A stretch of DNA of 14,949 nucleotides, from positions 1 to 14,949 of the forward strand of contig QHXE01000342.1 of assembly GCA_003222835.1 (NCBI GenBank), read 5' to 3'. Shown here one piece after another: positions 6,352 to 13,139 of the stretch. Positions within the stretch are counted from its first letter, which is position 1. The number at the start of each line of letters is the position of its first letter. The notes under the pieces were generated by a model that made no database searches, was not told where the DNA came from, and was given only the letters and a program-made list of their open reading frames with translations. The translations under genes were made by a program, and so were the position numbers. This DNA is from Acidobacteriota bacterium (GTDB taxonomy: Bacteria > Acidobacteriota > Blastocatellia > Pyrinomonadales > Pyrinomonadaceae).

Positions 6352-8130
6352 TCAAACTCCTTCACTCTGAAAAATCATGTCGCGCGAACTGGCGCCTGCC
6401 GGCACGATGGGAAATACGTTTTCTTCCTTTTCCACTACGACATCAATTACTGAGACGCCATTATGCGCGAGAGCCGCTTCCAAGACCTCGGATAACTCTT
6501 CCGGATGAGTGGCGCGCCGGGCAAACGCGCCATAAGCCTCGGCGAGTTTGACGAAGTCGGGCGCAACTGAGATATCAACCTCCGAGTAGGTCCGCTCATA
6601 AAACATTTCCTGCCATTGCCGCACCATGCCCAGATAGCCGTTGTTCATGATCACAACCTTCACCGGCAAATCGTATTGAATCGCGGTGGCCAATTCCTGG
6701 TTCGTCATCTGAAATCCGCCATCGCCGACGATCGCGACGACGAGCTGATCTCGAAAAGCCATTTGCGCGCCGATGGCCGCCGGCACGCCGAAACCCATCG
6801 CCCCCAGACCGCCGCTGGTGATCCATTGCCGCTCTCGTTTGAAGGGATAGAACTGCGCGGCCCACATCTGGTGTTGCCCGACATCGGTGGCGATAATTGC
6901 TTCCCCGCCGGTCAAACGATGCAGTTCGCGAATAACGTGCTGGGGTTTGATTTGATCGCGAGAGCCGGAGAAGCGCAGGGGCTGCTCTCGCTGCCAATCG
7001 TGCAATTGGTTCCACCAAGCCTTGCGCCGTTCGATGCTTGTTTCAATCACGTCGCGCCCGCAAGATTCAACTTCGGCGCGCAGAGCTTTCAACGCTTCCT
7101 GCGCATCGGCAATCAGCGAAATGTCAGGCGCGCGATTCTTTCCTACGTTCGCCGGATCGATGTCGATATGGATGACCCGAGCATGCGGCGCAAACGTCGC
7201 GAGCTTTCCCGTGACCCGATCGTCAAACCGTACCCCGACCGCGATGAGCAGATCGCTTTCAGCCACCGACATATTCGCCGCATAAGTTCCGTGCATGCCG
7301 AGCATGCCAAGCGACAAGCGATGCTCAGAAGGAAATCCGCCCAATCCCATCAGCGTCGGTGTGACAGGGAGTTCCAATGCTTCGGCAAAGCCGCGAAGTT
7401 CTCGAGATGCGCCAGAATTAACGATGCCGCCGCCAACGTACATCACGGGCCGTCGGGCGTTCAAAATCTCAGAAGCAGCGCGACTCACTGCCCGCCTCCC
7501 CAGGGATGATTGATGCTCCACGAGAGGAAAACGAATGTGATCGAGTCGCGAATAAGAAGCTCGCTCCGCCGATACGTCTTTTGGAATGTCAATGACCACG
7601 GGCCCGGGTCTTCCCGTTCGCGCGAGATGAAAAGCCTCGTGGACGATCGCCCCAAGATCGCGCACGTCGCGCACCAGATAGTTGTGCTTGACGCAGGGCC
7701 GAGTGATACCGACTGTGTCCACCTCCTGGAAAGCGTCAGTGCCGATCAGCCGCAGCGGTACCTGGCCGGTGATCACCACGATCGGCGTCGAATCCATGTA
7801 AGCGTTGGCGATGCCCGTGATTGCGTTGGTCGCGCCCGGCCCGGATGTGACCAGCGCTACCCCCACGCGCCCCGAAGCGCGCGCATAGCCTTCGGCCATG
7901 TGCACTGCGCCCTGCTCGTGCCGCACGAGGTAGTGAGTGATGCGATCGCGCGCGCGCCACAACTCATCGTAAATGTGCAGCACCGCGCCGCCCGGATAAC
8001 CAAAGATCGAATCTACGCCTTCATGCACGAGGGCCTGGATCAAAATCTGGGCTCCGCGCGGTAGTGATTGTTCCTCCGGCGCCGAAGAAAGTGGCTCACT
8101 CGGGATCAAAAGGGCTGGCTGCGCGCTCAT
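6352..8130 (-). CDS. ilvB: Acetohydroxyacid synthase large (catalytic) subunit
   Basis: 592 residues, full length. It joins two pyruvates to acetolactate, or pyruvate and 2-oxobutyrate to acetohydroxybutyrate, using thiamine diphosphate, FAD and Mg2+. Visible: FGYPGGAVLHIYDEL (residues 43-57), catalytic E72 in VRHEQGAVHMAEGYARA, VTSGPGATNAITGIANAY (94-111), VRFDDRVTGK of the FAD domain, and the ThDP/metal motif starting GDGG at 469 and ending in NN at 496-497. The first ~25 residues are a poorly conserved lead-in. The ATG at 8128-8130 directly follows the TAA of a 32-codon upstream frame; there is no strong Shine-Dalgarno, which suggests re-initiation. It is the first gene of the ilv cluster and is divergent from the gene at 8425. 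Confidence 0.97.
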   Translation of the reverse strand: MSAQPALLIPSEPLSSAPEEQSLPRGAQILIQALVHEGVDSIFGYPGGAVLHIYDELWRARDRITHYLVRHEQGAVHMAEGYARASGRVGVALVTSGPGATNAITGIANAYMDSTPIVVITGQVPLRLIGTDAFQEVDTVGITRPCVKHNYLVRDVRDLGAIVHEAFHLARTGRPGPVVIDIPKDVSAERASYSRLDHIRFPLVEHQSSLGRRAVSRAASEILNARRPVMYVGGGIVNSGASRELRGFAEALELPVTPTLMGLGGFPSEHRLSLGMLGMHGTYAANMSVAESDLLIAVGVRFDDRVTGKLATFAPHARVIHIDIDPANVGKNRAPDISLIADAQEALKALRAEVESCGRDVIETSIERRKAWWNQLHDWQREQPLRFSGSRDQIKPQHVIRELHRLTGGEAIIATDVGQHQMWAAQFYPFKRERQWITSGGLGAMGFGVPAAIGAQMAFRDQLVVAIVGDGGFQMTNQELATAIQYDLPVKVVIMNNGYLGMVRQWQEMFYERTYSEVDISVAPDFVKLAEAYGAFARRATHPEELSEVLEAALAHNGVSVIDVVVEKEENVFPIVPAGASSRDMIFQSEGV

Positions 8131-8229
8131 TTATTGACTTTCAGATCTGACAAATAAAGCCATCAACTCCGTTTCGTTGATGGCCCTCAAATGTCCGATG
8201 AGCTTCAGTTTGTCGGCACCGCGCGACAT
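8131..8229 (-). CDS. Possible 32-residue leader peptide abutting ilvB
   Basis: ATG at 8227-8229, stop TAA at 8131-8133, with no base between this stop and the ilvB ATG; the two are in the same frame. A GGTGAG lies about 8 nt before the ATG. The peptide begins MSRGADKLKLIGHLRAINET and ends VRSESQ; 8 of 32 residues are Leu, Ile or Val, clustered at residues 8-17 (L8, L10, I11, L14, I17) just before or within a terminator-like hairpin. This arrangement could act as a translational attenuator or a re-initiation device for ilvB. The bias toward branched-chain codons is mild, so a chance reading frame cannot be excluded. Confidence 0.4.
   Translation of the reverse strand: MSRGADKLKLIGHLRAINETELMALFVRSESQ
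8152..8184 (-). terminator. Terminator-like hairpin (possible attenuator) in the ilvB leader
   Basis: On the minus strand GCCATCAAC (8184-8176) pairs perfectly over 9 bp with GTTGATGGC (8167-8159), with an 8-nt loop, followed at once by TTTATTT (8158-8152). This has the form of an intrinsic terminator with an imperfect U-tract. It sits 22 nt upstream of ilvB and inside the 32-codon reading frame, so ribosome position on that frame could control its folding. I found no clear competing antiterminator stem by eye. Confidence 0.5.
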
Positions 8230-8424
8230 CTGAAACTCACCGGTTAGAAATTACCGAAATCACCAAGTTACTCTACATCTTTCGTTCCACCTTGCCCAAT
8301 TAAAAATTTTTTGCTGCTCATAAACCAAACTCGGTCTTGGCTACATTCCTTATTTCTGTGCCTGACACAGGCCACGATTCTGATACAGCAAGTGATATAA
8401 TCCGCGTCGGAGGCTGGCTCGAAG
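8230..8424. other. Divergent control region between ilvB and the 8425 gene
   Basis: Region between two divergent transcription units, which must hold promoters in both directions. On the plus strand there is an extended -10 (listed separately). A 15-nt inverted repeat, CTGTG-N5-CACAG (8356-8370), lies about 26 nt upstream of that -10 and could be an operator. An AT-rich run AAAAATTTTTT (8303-8313) lies nearer ilvB. A convincing minus-strand promoter for ilvB was not found. Confidence 0.4.
8393..8401 (+). promoter_or_regulatory. Extended -10 promoter element for the 8425-9236 unit
   Basis: TGATATAAT: a perfect TATAAT (8396-8401) preceded by TG one base upstream, as in extended -10 promoters, which can work without a good -35. 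The -35 position (about 8373) shows no match. Transcription would begin near 8408, giving a very short leader that still includes the GGAGG at 8409-8413. Confidence 0.45.
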
Positions 8425-8823
8425 ATGATGACGCAGAAGCAGGTTCTCGACGCGGTGCGCCGACTACCACCACACCAGCGACAACAACTGGGCGAACAGA
8501 TCATACGACAATCCGCCAGATCGCCTTCGTTTACGCTTGTCGCCATCAAACGCCTGCCGCAAAAGAAACAGCGTCGGTTAGATTTCTTAGCGGACAAAAA
8601 CACCGAAGGCAACTTGAATGCGGCGGAACGCGCAGAGTTGAATCGCCTGGTTGCCGAAGCTCGGCAGTTAGCCCTGGAAAATGCTCAGGCTCTGGTGCGG
8701 GCTCAGCGGCCAGAGCTATTTGGCGTCTCGGGTAAACCGCTTAAGGGGCGGGTGCGAGAGGCCTTACGCACCAAGGCACAAGCCGAAGAGACGGTCCGCA
8801 TTAGCCACAATGACGGCAAATGA
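8425..8823 (+). CDS. Small helical protein of unknown function, partner of the HNH nuclease
   Basis: 132 residues, soluble, highly charged and probably all helical. The N-terminal part (QVLDAVRRLPPHQRQQLGEQI) resembles the short helices of some antitoxin-like proteins. The middle (residues ~43-95) has a pattern of the form LPxxxxxRLDxLxxKNxExxLxxxERAELxxLxxEAxxLxLxxAxALV, which I recall from small uncharacterised proteins encoded next to HNH nucleases in other phyla. No catalytic motif or DNA-binding domain is recognised. ATG at 8425 (a second ATG follows at once), with GGAGG at 8409-8413, 11 nt upstream. Its stop overlaps the next start as ATGA (8820-8823), so the two proteins are likely made in proportion. 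It could be an antitoxin, a chaperone or a targeting subunit for the nuclease; none is shown. Confidence 0.75.
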   Translation: MMTQKQVLDAVRRLPPHQRQQLGEQIIRQSARSPSFTLVAIKRLPQKKQRRLDFLADKNTEGNLNAAERAELNRLVAEARQLALENAQALVRAQRPELFGVSGKPLKGRVREALRTKAQAEETVRISHNDGK

Positions 8824-9236
8824 CCACACGGCGCGAATCCCGTTTACGCCGGGTAGTGATAGAGCGCGCCGGTTGGCGCTGTGAGTACTGTCGTGCCCCT
8901 CAGGGACCAACCGGCCAAACCTTCCATCTTGACCATATCGTTCCAGAGGTTCGCGGCGGTGAGTGGACAGAGGAAAATCTGGCGCTCGCTTGTCCGCACT
9001 GTAACCTCGCTCGCGGTGGGCAAGAATCGGCACGCGACCCGCGCACCGGTCAAATTGTCCGCTTGTTCGATCCGCGACGAGACGTTTGGGAGAGACACTT
9101 TAGTTGGAGTCCAAATCGGTCACGATTGATGGGAAGGACTGCCAATGGGCGGGCTACGATTCAAGCGCTGAAAATGAACGCGGCAGGTCAGCTCGAAGCT
9201 CGGATGTGGTGGTACTTGATGGGCCTGATCCCCTGA
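8820..9236 (+). CDS. HNH endonuclease (stand-alone, zinc-ribbon type)
   Basis: 138 residues. The HNH core is complete: CEYC (C21, C24), HLDHIVPEVRGG with H39, then N53 and ACPHCN (C58, C61, N62). The two CxxC pairs bind a structural zinc; H39 and N53 belong to the beta-beta-alpha-metal active site. The C-terminal half keeps the pattern IVRLFDPRRDVWERHFSW...GRTANGRATIQALKMN, which I know from a widespread family of small HNH proteins in Cyanobacteria, Chloroflexi and others. Its natural target is not established. It begins at ATG 8820 within the stop of the upstream gene and has no ribosome site of its own, so it depends on coupled translation. There is no phage, homing or intron context around it. 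Confidence 0.92.
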   Translation: MTTRRESRLRRVVIERAGWRCEYCRAPQGPTGQTFHLDHIVPEVRGGEWTEENLALACPHCNLARGGQESARDPRTGQIVRLFDPRRDVWERHFSWSPNRSRLMGRTANGRATIQALKMNAAGQLEARMWWYLMGLIP

Positions 9237-9286
9237 AACTCGTGGCGGTCAGAGGTAGTTACTAAGAATGAAGGTACTTGGCAACC

Positions 9287-10189
9287 ATGGAAATGAACCA
9301 ACTTGAGTTCTTTCGAAAGGTGGTGGAGGAAGGAAGCTTTTCGAAAGCGGCTGAGCGCGTCTTTCGCACGCAGCCGGCGGTGAGTATCGCGATTCGGCGT
9401 CTGGAAGAAGAAATTGGCGCGCCACTCTTTGAACGATCGCAGAAAACGCCGGCCTTAACTGACGTGGGCCAGGTGGTTTACGATTACGCGAAACGGATTC
9501 TTTCTCTGCGCGATCAAGCGCTCGAAGGCGTCGCGGAATTGAAATCGCTAAAGCGTGGCCGGGTCCGAATCGGCGCCAATGAAAGCACGTCTCATTACCT
9601 TCTGCCACAACTCATTCTTGATTACCGAAAGCGTTATCCGCAGGTGAAGGTTGAAATCTTCGGTCACTCATCCGATCATTTATCGCGCGAGGTGCTGGAC
9701 GGTAAAGTGGACTTTGCTTTGATGGCATTCGAGCCGATTGACAGCGACCTCGAATCGTTTCCGGTGCTCAAGGATGAGCTGGTGCTGATCATGCATCCCG
9801 ATCATCCGCTGGCGAAGCGCGAGGCGGTTACCGTTGAGCAACTTGGTAAGGAATCGTTCGTCGCGCATAACGTCAACACCGGTTCGCGGCAAAGAGTAAT
9901 CGAAACCTTTGCGCAGCATCGCACGCCGCTCAACATCACACTCGAGCTGGCGACGATTGAGACTATCAAGCGATTCGTGCAGTTGAAAATTGGACTTGGG
10001 TTCGTTCCGGGGATGTGCGTGGCCGAAGAGTTGGAGCGCGGGAGTCTCGCTACTGTTCCGGTTCAAGATCTAACTTATGAACGCACGCTTTGGGTAACGC
10101 ATCGTCGCGAGATGATTTTCTCCCACGCGGCTGCGGCGTTTCTCGAACTCTTGCGTGACCAAGCGAAAAAGCAAATTGACGACGAGTGA
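9287..10189 (+). CDS. LysR-type transcriptional regulator
   Basis: 300 residues, standard length. The N-terminal winged helix-turn-helix is clear (MNQLEFFRKVVEEGSFSKAA, then FRTQPAVSIAIRRLEEEIGA, residues 3-43), followed by the linker helix and a two-lobed periplasmic-binding-like effector domain from about residue 90 (RVRIGANESTSHYLLPQLIL). ATG at 9287 is preferred; a TTG at 9278 and an ATG at 9293 are in frame, and only a weak GAAGG (9270-9274) is visible upstream. LysR regulators often act on neighbouring or divergent genes; here the neighbours are the HNH unit (50 nt upstream, same strand) and a GH28 enzyme, so the target cannot be named. The effector is unknown. Confidence 0.93.
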   Translation: MEMNQLEFFRKVVEEGSFSKAAERVFRTQPAVSIAIRRLEEEIGAPLFERSQKTPALTDVGQVVYDYAKRILSLRDQALEGVAELKSLKRGRVRIGANESTSHYLLPQLILDYRKRYPQVKVEIFGHSSDHLSREVLDGKVDFALMAFEPIDSDLESFPVLKDELVLIMHPDHPLAKREAVTVEQLGKESFVAHNVNTGSRQRVIETFAQHRTPLNITLELATIETIKRFVQLKIGLGFVPGMCVAEELERGSLATVPVQDLTYERTLWVTHRREMIFSHAAAAFLELLRDQAKKQIDDE

Positions 10190-10191
10190 AT

Positions 10192-10283
10192 CTTAAACGC
10201 AGAGAACGTGGAGGTCTTGGCAGAACGTAGAGAGGAATTCTCCGCACCTCTGCGGGAACCTCCGCGGCCTCTGCGGTTGAAAT
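10192..10283. repeat. CTCTGCGG-type imperfect inverted repeat between the LysR and GH28 genes
   Basis: Two arms of about 45 nt meet at the palindrome GAATTC (10235-10240). The left arm carries AACGCAGAG (10196-10204), the right arm CCTCTGCGGTT (10268-10278), with further CAGAACG/CTCTGCGGG units between. Pairing is imperfect. Repeats built from (AACG)CAGAG and CTCTGCG units are ones I recall from several phyla, including Acidobacteria. It fills nearly all of the gap and ends 24 nt before the GH28 start. Confidence 0.7.
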
Positions 10284-10306
10284 TCCTGATCGCAACTGGA
10301 GCTAAG

Positions 10307-11977
10307 ATGAGATCAAGAAATCAATTCTGGGCTGTACTTGCCGTTCTAATGGTGGTGGTTGCGTTTACTGCCGTCACTTCGGCCAATAGAACCGCCCCGA
10401 GGCCGCGTCCTCTCGCTGAGGATCCCCACCTCTACAGCGTAAGAACGTTCGGCGCGAAGGCCGATGGCAAGACGCTCGACACTCCAGCCATCAACAAAGC
10501 GATTGACGCGGCGGCAGCGGCTGGTGGTGGTACCGTTTTCTTCCCGGCCGGAAATTATTTGTCAGTTTCGATTCATCTAAAAAGCAACATCGCTCTATAT
10601 CTCGAGCAAGGCGCGACGATCGTGGCCGCTAACACTTCGGATGACGCGAGATACGATCCGCCGGAGCCGAACGAGTGGGACAAGTATCAGGATTTCGGGC
10701 ACAGTCACTGGCACAATAGCTTGATCTGGGGCGAGAACTTGACGAACGTTTCCATTCTCGGCCCAGGAACGATTTGGGGCAAGGGTCTGGTTCGCAGCGG
10801 CGCGCAATCGCGCACGCAGCAGCAGAACGACGCGTTGAATACTGCGCGTGCCGGCGAACCCAAGACTCCTTTCGGTTATCCGAATCCACGCGATGCAGTC
10901 GAGCCGGGATGGGGAAACAAATCAATTAGTCTTAAGCTCTGCCGCAACGTCATCATCCGCGACATCACGATTTTGCATGGCGGCCACTTCGCGATTCTGG
11001 CCACCGGCATTGATAACCTGACGATCGACAATTTGAAGATCGACACGAACCGCGATGGCATCGACGTTGACGCTTGCAAAAACGTTCGTATCTCAAATTG
11101 CACTGTCAACTCGCCATTCGACGACGGCATTTGCCCGAAGAGTTCATTCGGGCTCGGTTACGCGCGCGCTACTGAGAATGTCACGATCACCAATTGTCAG
11201 GTCAGCGGCTACGATGAAGGCTCGCTGTTGGACGGAACCTACAAGCGCGCGTTCAGAAATCAGAATGGAACGTTCAGCCCAACGGGCCGGATAAAATTCG
11301 GCACCGAATCCAACGGTGGGTTTAAGAATATTACGATCTCAAATTGCGTTTTTGAATATTGTCGCGGACTGGCGCTGGAGACTGTTGATGGCGGATTACT
11401 CGAGGATGTGACGATCAGCAACATTACGATGCGCGACGTCAGTAACTCGCCTATCTTTCTCAGGCTCGGCAGTCGCGTGCGCGGGCCGCAAGGGACGCCG
11501 ATCGGCGCATTAAGACGCGTCAATATCAACAATGTAATCGTCTATAACGCCGAACCAAGATACGCCTCGATCATCAGCGGGATACCCGGTCACGAGATTG
11601 AAGACCTGAGACTCAGCAATATACGCGTTTACTACATGGGCGGGGGCACTAAAGCGCAAGCCGGGCTGGAGCCGCCCGAAAAGGAAAACGACTATCCTGA
11701 GCCGACGATGTTCGGCGAGATTCCAGCTTATGGCTTCTTCATTCGCCACGTGCGCGGACTCGAAATGAGCGACGTAGCGGTTACCTATTTAAAGGATGAT
11801 GCGCGTCCAGCATTCATCCTTTCCGACGCCAGGGCAGTTGATCTGCGCAATATTAAAGTGCGACACGGTCAGGGTCTTCCTAGCTTTATTCTGAAAGACT
11901 CCGAAGACTTTTCACTTCAGCAGAGTCAGCCGCTGCCTGATACGAAACTCGCGAACGTGAAGCGACATCAATTTTGA
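10307..11977 (+). CDS. Secreted GH28-family pectinase-like glycoside hydrolase
   Basis: 556 residues. GH28 enzymes (polygalacturonases, rhamnogalacturonases) hydrolyse pectin backbones with a right-handed parallel beta-helix. Residues 1-26 form a signal peptide (hydrophobic core WAVLAVLMVVVAFTAV, cleavage after TSA). VRTFGAKADGKTLDTPAINK (45-64), GGTVFFPAGNYLS and LGPGTIWGKG are typical of the family N-terminus. Of the active-site motifs, NRDGID (248-253, for NTD), FDDGI (271-275, for DD) and GRIK (327-330) are present, while the usual GHG is replaced in the region around SGYDEGS (300-306). Catalytic acids would be D250, D272 and D273. Many NITISN-type beta-helix coils follow. The ATG at 10307 is chosen for the signal peptide and GGAG 5 nt upstream; an earlier in-frame GTG would translate the repeat. 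Exact substrate is undetermined. Confidence 0.9.
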   Translation: MRSRNQFWAVLAVLMVVVAFTAVTSANRTAPRPRPLAEDPHLYSVRTFGAKADGKTLDTPAINKAIDAAAAAGGGTVFFPAGNYLSVSIHLKSNIALYLEQGATIVAANTSDDARYDPPEPNEWDKYQDFGHSHWHNSLIWGENLTNVSILGPGTIWGKGLVRSGAQSRTQQQNDALNTARAGEPKTPFGYPNPRDAVEPGWGNKSISLKLCRNVIIRDITILHGGHFAILATGIDNLTIDNLKIDTNRDGIDVDACKNVRISNCTVNSPFDDGICPKSSFGLGYARATENVTITNCQVSGYDEGSLLDGTYKRAFRNQNGTFSPTGRIKFGTESNGGFKNITISNCVFEYCRGLALETVDGGLLEDVTISNITMRDVSNSPIFLRLGSRVRGPQGTPIGALRRVNINNVIVYNAEPRYASIISGIPGHEIEDLRLSNIRVYYMGGGTKAQAGLEPPEKENDYPEPTMFGEIPAYGFFIRHVRGLEMSDVAVTYLKDDARPAFILSDARAVDLRNIKVRHGQGLPSFILKDSEDFSLQQSQPLPDTKLANVKRHQF

Positions 11978-12013
11978 GGTGGGCATTTCCGTCGTTCGCC
12001 GTGCTGGAGATTT

Positions 12014-12161
12014 AGCAGGCTGCTGAAAAAGTTCCCTCTCCCTTTGGGAGAGGGTTAGGGTGAGGGCTTACGTGCGAAAGTAAACCACAACTATTTATAT
12101 AACAAACTCTTCTCAGGCCCTCTCCCCAGCCCTCTCCCAAAGGGAGAGGGAGTTTTTCAGC
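12014..12161. repeat. Composite inverted repeat (MITE/BIME-like) between the GH28 and CDF genes
   Basis: The outer ends are GCTGAAAAA (12022-12030) and TTTTTCAGC (12153-12161), exact inverted copies. Inside, each arm has its own perfect palindrome with arms CCCTCTCCC and GGGAGAGGG: at 12034-12054 (loop TTT) and 12130-12150 (loop AAA). Next inward, GGTTAGGGTGAGGGC (12054-12068) is roughly complementary to GGCCCTCTCCCCAGCC (12117-12132). The centre (about 12070-12115) is AT-rich. AGCAGGCTGCTGAAAAA at 12014-12030 resembles ends of known mobile elements. There is no transposase, so at most it is a non-autonomous element. Confidence 0.85.
12130..12157 (+). terminator. Terminator-like hairpin just upstream of the CDF gene
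   Basis: A 9-bp GC-rich stem with a 3-nt loop (12130-12150) is followed by AGTTTTT (12151-12157). This is a good intrinsic terminator shape for transcripts coming from the GH28 gene. Its end is only 11 nt before the CDF start codon. The mirror hairpin at 12034-12054 has its T-run on the other side and so would act on the minus strand. Confidence 0.6.
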
Positions 12162-12168
12162 GATTTCA

Positions 12169-13107
12169 ATGGGACACAGCCATGACCACGGCGAATCGTT
12201 AACCGGGCGTCGGTTGGTTCTCTCAATCTTTCTTACGCTTGCATTCGTTGCTGGTGAAGCAATCGCGGGATACTTTGCGCACTCGTTGGCGCTGCTGTCT
12301 GATGCCGGTCATAATTTCGCCGACGCGCTGGCCCTGGTTATTTCCTGGTATGGAATCTGGATCGCCCGCAAACCCTCGACCCGGAAGCGCACCTTCGGCT
12401 ATCACCGCGTCGGCATTCTGGCCGCGTTAGTCAACGCCGTCTCGCTGGTAGTGATAGCGCTTTTAATCTTTTGGGAAGCAATCGGTCGGCTGCGGAATCC
12501 TCAGCCCGTTTACAGCACACCGATGATCGTGGTGGCGCTGATAGCGATCGCCATGAACACGATCATCAGCCTGTGGATCAGAGGCGATGCTGCCTATGAT
12601 TTGAATGTCCGCAGCGCCTACATGCATATGATAGGAGACGCGATCTCTGCCGCCGGTGTAGTGGTCGCGGGTCTGGTGGTAGCTTTTGGCGGCGGGTCAG
12701 TTGCCGACCCGGTAGTTTCGATTCTGATCGGCTTGCTGATTCTGTGGAGTTCCTGGGGAATCCTTCAGGAGTCAATGAATGTCCTGCTGGAAGCGATTCC
12801 CAAAGGCATGAACATGGACTTGGTCGAGCAAAGCATTGCCGGCATAGCCGGCGTTCTAGCGGTACATGATCTTCACGTTTGGACGATCGGCTCAGGGATC
12901 ATCGCTTGCAGTTGCCACATCACGGTCGGCGAACAGAGTATTCGCAGCGGGCAAAACGTGCTACACGCGGTCACCGATGAACTGGAGCATCGATTTCGAA
13001 TTTCACACTCGACGATTCAGGTTGAGGTGGAGGGGTGTGATCCGAACGACATGTATTGCATAGCACGAGCGACAAAACGCAACGCTGAATTGCGCCATCG
13101 ACACTAG
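12169..13107 (+). CDS. Cation diffusion facilitator (CzcD/ZitB-type) efflux transporter
   Basis: 312 residues. It exports Zn2+, and possibly Cd2+ or Co2+, from the cytoplasm in exchange for protons. It starts with a short His-rich head (MGHSHDHGES), then six membrane helices; the transport-site motifs are H48-x3-D52 in LLSDAGHNFADALAL (helix 2) and H153-x3-D157 in YMHMIGDAISAAG (helix 5), the arrangement of zinc-selective members. The cytoplasmic C-terminal domain (from about residue 215; VLAVHDLHVWTIGSG, HSTIQVEVE) has the usual dimer and metal-sensing fold. The ATG at 12169 gives the family N-terminus, but no Shine-Dalgarno lies before it: the start codon is 7 nt after the composite repeat. 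No metal regulator gene is adjacent. Confidence 0.95.
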   Translation: MGHSHDHGESLTGRRLVLSIFLTLAFVAGEAIAGYFAHSLALLSDAGHNFADALALVISWYGIWIARKPSTRKRTFGYHRVGILAALVNAVSLVVIALLIFWEAIGRLRNPQPVYSTPMIVVALIAIAMNTIISLWIRGDAAYDLNVRSAYMHMIGDAISAAGVVVAGLVVAFGGGSVADPVVSILIGLLILWSSWGILQESMNVLLEAIPKGMNMDLVEQSIAGIAGVLAVHDLHVWTIGSGIIACSCHITVGEQSIRSGQNVLHAVTDELEHRFRISHSTIQVEVEGCDPNDMYCIARATKRNAELRHRH

Positions 13108-13139
13108 TGTCCTGCTTCTAAAGTTCGCATGGATATATC

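Noticed and set aside
6616..7509. 297-codon plus-strand open frame inside ilvB.
   Set aside because: Antisense to the conserved ilvB sequence; no domain and no ribosome site seen; a by-product of codon bias.
8284..8291. GGTGGAAC on the minus strand in the ilvB leader, resembling the T-box core (AGGGTGGNACCGCG).
   Set aside because: Only the central bases match; the variable base is A, where tRNAs for Leu, Ile and Val would call for T. No specifier-loop stem was found, and the terminator-like hairpin is about 100 nt away.
8268..8321. 17-codon frame on the minus strand in the ilvB leader (MSSKKFLIGQGGTKDVE).
   Set aside because: No ribosome site, no enrichment in branched-chain residues and no hairpin at its end; probably chance.
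10208..10306. Extended N-terminus for the GH28 protein from a GTG at 10208.
   Set aside because: The extra codons are repeat sequence and would bury the signal peptide; the ATG at 10307 has a good ribosome site.
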